Positions 1 through 5,678 of a DNA stretch of 11,598 bases are shown here, in pieces; position 1 is the first letter of the stretch, and the number at the start of each line of letters is the position of its first letter. The notes below the pieces were generated by a model, which was not told the origin of the DNA, did no database searches, and saw nothing but the letters and a program-made list of their open reading frames with translations. The translations under genes were made by a program, and so were the position numbers. The stretch spans positions 1 through 11,598 of the forward strand of contig VHBV01000027.1 in NCBI GenBank assembly GCA_016882165.1, given 5' to 3'. This DNA comes from Candidatus Pelagibacterales bacterium (GTDB lineage: Bacteria; Pseudomonadota; Alphaproteobacteria; Rickettsiales; UBA1997).

Positions 1-95
1 GCCTTGATGATTATGGAAATATTAACACGCACAGACAGTTTGAATTAATTGCAGAAATTAAGAATTTAAATCAAGGTGGGTGTTTTATTGGGTAG
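1..95 (+). CDS. Tyrosine recombinase/integrase, C-terminal end (5' part outside window)
   Basis: The reading frame enters from the left edge (first whole codon at 3) and stops at TAG 93-95. It encodes the last residues of a tyrosine integrase, starting at LDDYGNINTHRQFE. The tyrosine of DDYG (codon 12-14) aligns with the catalytic nucleophile of the family, because the same peptide follows the HSFRH and LGHS boxes in the copy at 4957-5577. All visible codons are identical to that second copy. Integrases of this type (boxes like LTGARDSA, PVGDD, WSQNLGH) are common on genomic islands next to tRNA genes. Whether this copy is full length cannot be seen here. If it is, it would be the working integrase of the element that carries the methyltransferases downstream. 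Confidence 0.85.
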   Translation, partial: LDDYGNINTHRQFELIAEIKNLNQGGCFIG

Positions 96-127
96 TTTTC
101 TGAAAAAGTGTTTGGAAATTGTTATTA
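1..127 (+). repeat. Direct repeat, left copy (integrase 3' end plus 32 nt of 3' flank)
   Basis: Bases 1-127 are identical to 5483-5609. Similarity continues with two mismatches into a T-run (to about 143 and 5625), and the sequences then diverge completely. The repeat covers the last 31 integrase codons, the stop and 32 noncoding bases. The left copy is cut by the window edge, so the true repeat may be much longer, up to the whole shared integrase segment. Confidence 0.95.
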
Positions 128-323
128 GAATTTGATTTTTTTTTTATCATTTGCAAAATTAAAAACCTAAAAACTAATCTGAAACAGAAGTTTAAATTAT
201 ATACCATTTTCTTACTGATCTAGTTATTAGAACTGCCAATACAATATAGTTTAAAGAAATTTTGTAATAATTAGTATATAAAATGAAACTTTTAAATAAG
301 TTAACAAATTTAATGATCACCAC
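96..323. other. Intergenic spacer before the R-M operon
   Basis: This 228-nt, very AT-rich spacer begins with the shared 32-nt repeat tail and a ten-base T-run (136-145). The rest is unrelated to the sequence after the second integrase copy. It must hold the promoter of the methyltransferase operon if that operon has its own. The best candidate I see is poor: TTAAAG at 251-256 and TATATA at 275-280 with 18 nt between. No hairpin terminator, small gene or controller-protein operator is evident. Confidence 0.5.
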
Positions 324-1250
324 ATGACAAACCATAAACACCAAAACATTAAATCACCTCTAAATTACATAGGCGGAAAGTATAAATTACTAAACCAAAT
401 TATACCACTTTTTCCCTCTAAAATAAATAGATTTGTAGATATTTTTGCAGGTGGTTGCAATGTTGGAATAAATGTCAACGCAGACAAAGTATATTTTAAT
501 GATAATTTGGTGTTCTTAATTGAGATGTATCAAGCTTTCAGAAAAAATACTTTAGATGATACCATAAACCACCTAGAAGAACAGATTAGTAAATATAATT
601 TATCACTAACGAATGAGGAAGGTTATAAAAAAATCAGATATGATTATAACCAACAAAAAGTATCTTTAGATTTATTCGTTTTAGCTGCCTATTCTTTTAA
701 TCATCAAATTAGATTTAACAATAAACATGAATTTAATACTCCATTTGGCAGGAATCGTAGTAGTTTTAATCTATCTATGAAACAAAATTTAGAAAAATTT
801 ATCAACAAATTAAAAACAATTGAAGCAGAGTTTACTTCTGAATCCTTTGAAGGTTTCAAGTTTTCATCACTAGATAATCAAGATTTTGTATATTTTGATC
901 CTCCCTATCTAATCACAACTGGAACCTATAATGATGGTAAAAGAGGATTTAAAGGCTGGTCTAATAAAGAAGAAAAAAGACTTTTTGAGATAATGGATTT
1001 TTTAGATCAAAAGAAAGTTAAATTTGCATTATCAAATGTCATTGAACATAAAGGACAAAGCAACGAGTTGCTAAAAAATTGGATAAAAAACAATAAAAAT
1101 CTACGGGTCAATCATATTGATTCAAATTACAGTAATTCTAATTATCAGATTAAAGAAAAGGACAGTTATAAAACTACAGAAGTTTTAATAACAAATTATG
1201 AAGTAGATTACAAAGTTGCAAATCAACCAGATTTATTTACCAACAATTGA
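324..1250 (+). CDS. D12-class adenine-specific DNA methyltransferase (first of a pair)
   Basis: It is predicted to transfer a methyl group from S-adenosylmethionine to N6 of adenine in DNA, protecting one strand of the target of the restriction enzyme encoded at 2317. The 308-aa protein has the alpha-class (Dam/D12) motif order: SPLNYIGGKYKLL at residues 11-23 (motif X), FVDIFAGGCNVG at 37-48 (motif I, SAM binding) and DPPYLIT from D192 (motif IV, catalytic). Motif I has Cys in place of the more usual Gly/Ser after the GG. Length and motif spacing resemble the N-terminal half of fused type IIS enzymes such as M.FokI, and the next gene resembles the other half. ATG 324 is the only start that includes motif X, and no Shine-Dalgarno is visible. 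It leads a three-gene operon, 12 nt before the second methyltransferase. The family is clear. The target sequence is unknown. Confidence 0.92.
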   Translation: MTNHKHQNIKSPLNYIGGKYKLLNQIIPLFPSKINRFVDIFAGGCNVGINVNADKVYFNDNLVFLIEMYQAFRKNTLDDTINHLEEQISKYNLSLTNEEGYKKIRYDYNQQKVSLDLFVLAAYSFNHQIRFNNKHEFNTPFGRNRSSFNLSMKQNLEKFINKLKTIEAEFTSESFEGFKFSSLDNQDFVYFDPPYLITTGTYNDGKRGFKGWSNKEEKRLFEIMDFLDQKKVKFALSNVIEHKGQSNELLKNWIKNNKNLRVNHIDSNYSNSNYQIKEKDSYKTTEVLITNYEVDYKVANQPDLFTNN

Positions 1251-1262
1251 TACTAATACGGT

Positions 1263-2327
1263 ATGAGATTTATAGGTAATAAAGAAAATTTAGTTGATAG
1301 AATTTACCAAACCATAATTACAAAAGATATTAAAGGGGAATCGTTTTTTGATTTCTTTTCTGGCACAACAAGTGTTGGTAGGTATTTTAAAACGCGTGAT
1401 TATAAAGTAATTTCTTCTGATTTATTATATTTTTCTTATGTTTTACAAAGAGCTTACATAACAAATAATGAAGATCCAAAATTTGATAAATTACTAAAAA
1501 CTATAGATGCAAAAGATGATTCTCTTTTTAGTAATTCACTTCTGAAAGTTATAAATCATCTTAATAACTTAACCCCAGTAAAAGGCTTTATATATAATAA
1601 TTATTCTGATGAAGGAACAAAGGATCTATCAAAGCCTAGGATGTATTTTACCTCTGATAATTCAAAATTCATAGATGCAGTTAGACAAAAGATTGAAGAA
1701 TGGAAAGAGAGTGATCTTATATCAGAAGATGAGTATTTTATATTATTGGCTTGTTTAATAGAAACAGCGCCATTTTACGCAAATATAGCAGGTGTTTATG
1801 CGGCATTTCAAAAAAAATGGGATCCAAGAGCACTCAAAAGAATTTCTTTAAGACCTATATCAATTATAAAAAACTCAAAACAGAATGTTTCTTACAATAC
1901 CAATTCTGTTGAACTAATAGATAATATCACAGCTGATATTATCTATTTAGATCCTCCATACAACCAAAGGCAATACGCTCCAAATTACCATTTGCTAGAA
2001 ACTATAGCAAAATATGATAATCCCAAAATTAGTGGTGTAGCAGGATTAAGAAATTACGATAAGCAAAAGTCAAAATTTTGTAATGCAAAAACTGCTTTGG
2101 AAGAGCTTAAGTATATAGCCAATACAGCTTGTTATAAATACTTAATTTTAAGTTATAACAGTGAAGGAATAATGAAAACAAAAGACATTATTTCTACTTT
2201 AGAACAATTTGGAAAAGTAGAAACCATAGAATTTGATTATTTAAGGTTTAAAAGTAATAGTAACGGCAATTCTAAAAATAAGAAATTTGTTCAAGAACAA
2301 TTGTATATCCTAAAAAATGAAAAATAA
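1263..2327 (+). CDS. D12-class adenine-specific DNA methyltransferase (second of a pair)
   Basis: This 354-aa protein belongs to the same broad D12 superfamily but to a different subgroup from its neighbour. It opens with MRFIGNKENLVDRI (motif X region), then FDFFSGTTSVGRYF at residues 29-42 (motif I) and SSDLLYFSYVLQRAY, whose S-D is the expected motif II region. The catalytic motif is DPPYNQRQY from D230, followed by APNYHLLETIAKYDNP. That block is typical, from memory, of the second methyltransferase of FokI/HgaI-type systems. Two different adenine methyltransferases usually mean an asymmetric recognition site, with one enzyme per strand. The gene starts 12 nt after the first methyltransferase, and its last 11 nt overlap the start of the endonuclease gene, so translational coupling is likely. 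Isoleucine codons are mostly ATA (about 18 of 33 by hand count), unlike the Mrr gene downstream. Confidence 0.92.
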   Translation: MRFIGNKENLVDRIYQTIITKDIKGESFFDFFSGTTSVGRYFKTRDYKVISSDLLYFSYVLQRAYITNNEDPKFDKLLKTIDAKDDSLFSNSLLKVINHLNNLTPVKGFIYNNYSDEGTKDLSKPRMYFTSDNSKFIDAVRQKIEEWKESDLISEDEYFILLACLIETAPFYANIAGVYAAFQKKWDPRALKRISLRPISIIKNSKQNVSYNTNSVELIDNITADIIYLDPPYNQRQYAPNYHLLETIAKYDNPKISGVAGLRNYDKQKSKFCNAKTALEELKYIANTACYKYLILSYNSEGIMKTKDIISTLEQFGKVETIEFDYLRFKSNSNGNSKNKKFVQEQLYILKNEK

Positions 2328-3714
2328 TCTTTGGATCTTAACTGAAGAAAGACCAAAAAAAGAAGTTATTAGAAAAATTCTTGAAAAGTTTTCAAAAGAT
2401 TATTCTGCTCCTGCATTTATTGATCCTATAAAAATATTTCCAATTTTAGAAAAAAGTAAGTTTACATTTACTTATGAGGTTTCTGGGTTTCGTTGTAATA
2501 AGGTTGAAAAAGTTTATATCAAAACAATCTCAGGCTTTTCAAGTTGCGTAGATTTTTTGATATTTTTACAAGAAAATGAACCTAGTTTTAACGATAAACC
2601 AATTTATGCAATTGAAGAAACCAAAACAGATGATAAAGAAAGCCGCAATACTGGTATATATCAAAGATGTTCAAAATTCGTATTTATAAATAATTATTAT
2701 CCAAATATTAAAAAAATTATGCTCTATAATTTACAAATAGAGCAAAAACTTAATCCAAGTGATACTTATATATTTGGCACTAGATTATTATTAACTCTAG
2801 GAGTTGAAATTCTAGGAAAAGAACTAGATCAAGAAGTTTTTAAGCCTTTTTCTACAATAGAAGAGATTATTATATCTAAAAGCAAAATGAGAGCAGCTCC
2901 GAAAGGAAATGTTCCAATTTCTATTAATAAAATTGTTGATAGTAATACAATAGAAATTTCTGGCAGACTTGAAAAAAATGGTAGTTTAGCTCATGATCCA
3001 AATATTGGTGCTCTAACAGTAATATCTGCTACATTAAGAAATCTTAATTGGGATGGTAAGATCATCATTACTAAACATGGTCTAAAACAGAGCAATATTG
3101 GGAAAAATAACAAATTTCTTCAAATTGCCAATTTGTTAAATATTGAATTATCTGATTTAGTTTTTCCAAAGACAGAGCTAGGGAAAAACTACTGGTATTA
3201 TGATAAAAATGGAGAAAAGTTAGGAACTATTTTTATCCACTTAGTGGTTGAAAATTTTACCATTGGAGAATCCATTTTTGAGAATCATGCAGGATGCGAA
3301 AAAGGATATTTTTTACCAAAAGATGGAGATCCCATTCCTTTAAAGAAATATAGCGATAGAGATCAATACAAAGCTGGAGATAAAAGCAAGGCTTTAAGTA
3401 TTCCAGATTTAATTTTAATTGATTTTGGAAGAAGTGAAATAATCAATATTGAAGGTAAAAAATACGAATTTCGTAAAAAAGGAATAGAAGAACTAAAAAA
3501 TTACGAAGCAATAGAGAGTCTTTACATAAAAAAATATTATCCAAAATTCAAAATTATTAGAACAGTTGTTTTATATGGGGGGAATACAACTAAAATAGTT
3601 GAAATAGAAGTTGGGTTTATTCTAAATCAAAATGGAGAATTAATTTTAAGTGTAAAAGCACCTAAACTATTCAAAGAAGCAATAAAAAACTTAATTGATT
3701 TTTGGACTCAATAA
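2317..3714 (+). CDS. Putative type II (likely IIS) restriction endonuclease with two nuclease-like motifs
   Basis: I do not recognise the exact enzyme. Its position directly after two DNA methyltransferases, with an 11-nt overlap, points to the cognate restriction endonuclease. Two stretches of the 465 residues resemble PD-(D/E)XK nuclease sites. The N-terminal one pairs D79 with E101-T-K103 (AIEETKTDDKESRN). The C-terminal one is IPDLILID at 362-369, followed by NIEGKKYEF with E379 and K381, the classical PD-X14-EXK pattern. The region between, about 190-340, would then hold DNA recognition. Type IIS enzymes such as Mva1269I are known to carry two different catalytic sites in one chain, one per strand, and this gene could be of that kind. 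Alternatively only the C-terminal motif is catalytic and the EETK stretch is structural. No signal peptide or membrane segment is seen, so a cytoplasmic enzyme is expected. Confidence 0.75.
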   Translation: MKNNLWILTEERPKKEVIRKILEKFSKDYSAPAFIDPIKIFPILEKSKFTFTYEVSGFRCNKVEKVYIKTISGFSSCVDFLIFLQENEPSFNDKPIYAIEETKTDDKESRNTGIYQRCSKFVFINNYYPNIKKIMLYNLQIEQKLNPSDTYIFGTRLLLTLGVEILGKELDQEVFKPFSTIEEIIISKSKMRAAPKGNVPISINKIVDSNTIEISGRLEKNGSLAHDPNIGALTVISATLRNLNWDGKIIITKHGLKQSNIGKNNKFLQIANLLNIELSDLVFPKTELGKNYWYYDKNGEKLGTIFIHLVVENFTIGESIFENHAGCEKGYFLPKDGDPIPLKKYSDRDQYKAGDKSKALSIPDLILIDFGRSEIINIEGKKYEFRKKGIEELKNYEAIESLYIKKYYPKFKIIRTVVLYGGNTTKIVEIEVGFILNQNGELILSVKAPKLFKEAIKNLIDFWTQ

Positions 3715-3749
3715 AAATTACAAATTAAGCAAACTATCAAAATTCTATT

Positions 3750-4763
3750 ATGACATTATTCTTAGCAAGAGCTGGTAAATTTGGCGAAAATGAAAATTAT
3801 TTTCTTGAAAACAATGTTGTTTGCATGGTTTGGCAAGAGTTGACGGATGTCGATTTATCAAATATCAAAACCCAAGAACAATTAAAAGAAATTTTACTCA
3901 ACACTTATCAAGAGCAATCCAAATCAGTGCCCAATTGGGTTTCGCAAATATGGATTCATTTAAACAAAATGAAAATTGGCGATTTAGTTATATTGCCTTT
4001 AAAGAACAGCAGAAAAATTGCAATCGGCAAAATTGTTAGTGATTATATTTTTGACCCAAAGAAAAAGCCCTACAGCCACATAAGAAAGGTCGAATGGATT
4101 GAAAAAGAAATTCCACGAACTTCATTTGACCAAGATTTATTATATTCTTTTGGCGCATTTAAAACATTTTGTGAAATCAACAGAAATGATGCTGAAAGCA
4201 GAATTAAAGCTTTTCTAAGTGGTAAAAAAAATACTACGAATAATGACACTTTAAAACATCAATTAGAAAATATTGCCAATGAAGAAGTTAATTTAGAAGA
4301 AACTTCACTTGACCAAATTTCAAAATTAATTCTCACCAAATTTAAAGGTAAAAGGCTTGAGGCTTTGGTTGAAAGCATTTTTAAAGCAAAAGGCTATTTT
4401 ACTTACGCAAGCCATGCTGGCGCTGATGGCGGAGTTGATATTTTGGCAGCAAAAGGAGATTTAGGTTTTGAGAATCCAAAAATTTGTATTCAAGTAAAAT
4501 CAGGTGCTGCAGTTGGAATTGATATTTTAGACAGACTTTCAGGAACAATGAAAAAAGTTAAAGCTGATTTTGGCTTGCTAGTTTCTTGGGAAGGTTTCAA
4601 GGGAAGTATTAAAGAAGAAAAGAAGAATGAATTTTTTACGATCAGACTTTGGGAACAAAAAGAACTGGTTGAGGAATTTTTAAAGCATTATCATAAATTA
4701 GATGAAGAAATAAAATCAGAAGTGCCTTTAAAGCAAATTTGGGTTATTTCTGATGATGAATAA
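3750..4763 (+). CDS. Mrr-family restriction endonuclease with PUA/EVE-like N-terminal domain
   Basis: The C-terminal part of this 337-aa protein is a clear Mrr_cat (PD-(D/E)XK) nuclease: FKGKRLEALVESIFKAKGY at about 198-216, AGADGGVDILAAKGD with D230, then ICIQVKSG with Q248 and K250. These are the catalytic D...QXK residues of the family. The N-terminal 110 residues (LARAGKFGENENYF, then MKIGDLVILPL and KIAIGKIVSDYIF) look like the PUA/EVE-type fold used in modification-dependent restriction to read altered bases. That domain call is by pattern only. The likely role is a type IV-like enzyme that cuts modified foreign DNA. It must tolerate the adenine methylation made by the neighbouring enzymes, so a different modification is the probable cue. 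The gene starts 35 nt after the endonuclease gene and may share its transcript, but its codon use differs (ATA is about 4 of 29 Ile), suggesting separate ancestry. Confidence 0.85.
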   Translation: MTLFLARAGKFGENENYFLENNVVCMVWQELTDVDLSNIKTQEQLKEILLNTYQEQSKSVPNWVSQIWIHLNKMKIGDLVILPLKNSRKIAIGKIVSDYIFDPKKKPYSHIRKVEWIEKEIPRTSFDQDLLYSFGAFKTFCEINRNDAESRIKAFLSGKKNTTNNDTLKHQLENIANEEVNLEETSLDQISKLILTKFKGKRLEALVESIFKAKGYFTYASHAGADGGVDILAAKGDLGFENPKICIQVKSGAAVGIDILDRLSGTMKKVKADFGLLVSWEGFKGSIKEEKKNEFFTIRLWEQKELVEEFLKHYHKLDEEIKSEVPLKQIWVISDDE

Positions 4764-4782
4764 TTTAGCCTCAAAATAAATC

Positions 4783-4806
4783 TTGGGGGCATAATTGGGG
4801 GAACAT
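4783..4806 (+). repeat. Two tandem TTGGGGG repeats, possible integrase arm-binding sites
   Basis: TTGGGGGCATAA (4783-4794) is followed directly by TTGGGGGAACAT (4795-4806), a 12-bp period that is striking in such AT-rich DNA. They sit just upstream of the tRNA-Gly 3' end. Short tandem G-run repeats near att cores are typical of arm-type binding sites of tRNA-targeting integrases. That role is inferred from position. A C-rich tract on the other side of the core (4843-4855) could be the inverted counterpart. Confidence 0.4.
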
Positions 4807-4812
4807 TTATTT

Positions 4813-4827
4813 TTCTCACCCGCTCCA
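4813..4827 (+). other. Attachment-site-like tRNA-Gly 3' end fragment (putative att core)
   Basis: The 15 bases TTCTCACCCGCTCCA read like the end of a tRNA-Gly gene: acceptor strand CACCCGC, discriminator T, then CCA. This matches tRNA-Gly genes that start with GCGGGTG, which I recall from alphaproteobacteria. The rest of the tRNA is absent: the bases upstream do not form a T-arm or anticodon arm. An isolated tRNA 3' end beside an integrase remnant is the usual signature of attR after integration into a tRNA gene. The short match could be chance, but the context supports it. Confidence 0.55.
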
Positions 4828-4956
4828 ATCAAGCAAAATCAACCACCCCACCCCCTCAATATGGCTGCCGTCACAAATAAAATTTTTAGATGTACGTTGA
4901 TAGCGTTACTAAAAAAAATGGTAATGCAATAAAAAAATCAGAAAAGTAATTTTTAG

Positions 4957-5577
4957 ATTCCCACAAACACAGAAATTGAAAAGAAAGATCGTGCTTTAAT
5001 TGCTTTCACAATTTTAACAGGGGCAAGAGATTCAGCCATTATAAGCCTTAGAATTAAGCATTTAGACCTTTACACAAAATCAATTGCACAAGACCCAAAA
5101 GACGGAGTAAAAACCAAATTTGGCAAATTAATTTACACTAAGTTTTTTCCAGTTGGTGATGATATTGAAAAAGTGGTGATTGATTGGGTTAAGTTTTTAA
5201 AAGAGGTAAAATTTTACAATGATAACCACCCCCTATTTCCAAAAACTAAGTTGGCACATAACCAAGATTTTGCTTTTGAAGCCCAAGGATTAGAGCCAAT
5301 TTTTTGGAAAACAACCACGCAAGTTAGAGAAATTTTTAAATTTGCTTTTGAAAATGCTGCCTTGCCTTATTTCAATCCACATTCTTTTAGACACACTTTA
5401 AGCATGCTTGGAAAAAAAACTTGCACCATAGAACAATTTCAGGCTTGGAGCCAAAATTTAGGACATAGCAAAATGAGCACCAGCCTTGATGATTATGGAA
5501 ATATTAACACGCACAGACAGTTTGAATTAATTGCAGAAATTAAGAATTTAAATCAAGGTGGGTGTTTTATTGGGTAG
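4957..5577 (+). pseudogene. Tyrosine recombinase/integrase remnant lacking the N-terminal half
   Basis: An open frame with no start codon runs from just after TAG 4954-4956 to TAG 5575-5577, 206 codons. It encodes nearly the whole catalytic domain: LTGARDSAIISL with the box I arginine (codon 5026-5028), the hairpin lysine region TKFGK, HSFRH with H (5380) and R (5389), LGHS with H (5464) and DDYG with the nucleophile tyrosine (5494-5496). The N-terminal SAM-like DNA-binding half, about 150-200 residues in intact members, is missing. Upstream in the same frame there is only a short open stretch from ATG 4861 (MAAVTNKIF...) broken by TAA 4930 and TAG 4954; it may be a trace of the original start. 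The internal ATG at 5173 would omit the box I arginine and give no active enzyme. The 3' end is identical to positions 1-95, so this copy probably belongs to an older, tandemly placed element. Confidence 0.85.
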
Positions 5578-5609
5578 TTTTCTGAAAAAGTGTTTGGAAA
5601 TTGTTATTA
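5483..5609 (+). repeat. Direct repeat, right copy (integrase 3' end plus 32 nt of 3' flank)
   Basis: This stretch is identical to bases 1-127 over all 127 positions, including 32 noncoding bases after the stop. It continues with two mismatches to a T-run ending at 5625. Beyond it, the sequence leads into the type III module rather than the D12 methyltransferase module. Homologous recombination between the two copies would remove about 5.48 kb containing the first R-M system and the Mrr gene. Confidence 0.95.
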
Positions 5610-5678
5610 AAAATTGATTTTTTTTAGGGGTTGGTTTAGGTTATTTTTTATATAAATCATAATTTACTTTGTAAGCAG

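Larger units (their letters stand above)
1..4827 (+). mobile_element. Putative integrative element with R-M and Mrr cargo (left end outside window)
   Basis: The proposed element runs from an integrase gene whose 3' end is at 1-95, through three type II R-M genes and an Mrr-like nuclease, to a copy of a tRNA-Gly 3' end at 4813-4827. The order tRNA/attL, int, cargo, arm repeats, attR is usual for tRNA-targeting islands. Directly beyond the proposed attR lies a decayed integrase of the same family, as expected when a second element inserts in tandem. The left att site and tRNA gene are not in the window, so the boundaries are inferred. An alternative is a simple duplication of the integrase gene with cargo between the copies. 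Confidence 0.45.

Noticed and set aside
69..145. Possible terminator: AAATCAA (69-75) pairing with TTGATTT (132-138) before a T-run
   Set aside because: A 7-bp AT-rich stem with a 56-nt loop is not a credible intrinsic terminator.
251..280. Promoter TTAAAG / TATATA upstream of the first methyltransferase
   Set aside because: The match to the -35 box is poor and such motifs arise often in this base composition; mentioned only as a weak candidate.
3821..4039. 72-codon open frame inside the Mrr gene
   Set aside because: It overlaps a well-supported domain-bearing gene in another frame and shows no recognisable protein features.
4890..4949. 19-codon frame (MYVDSVTKKNG...) that slightly resembles the start of some transposases
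   Set aside because: It is too short, has no continuation in any frame and no inverted repeats nearby.
5173..5577. A 134-aa integrase starting at ATG 5173
   Set aside because: The homologous frame extends upstream to 4957 and includes the essential box I arginine, so this ATG is an internal codon of a truncated gene.
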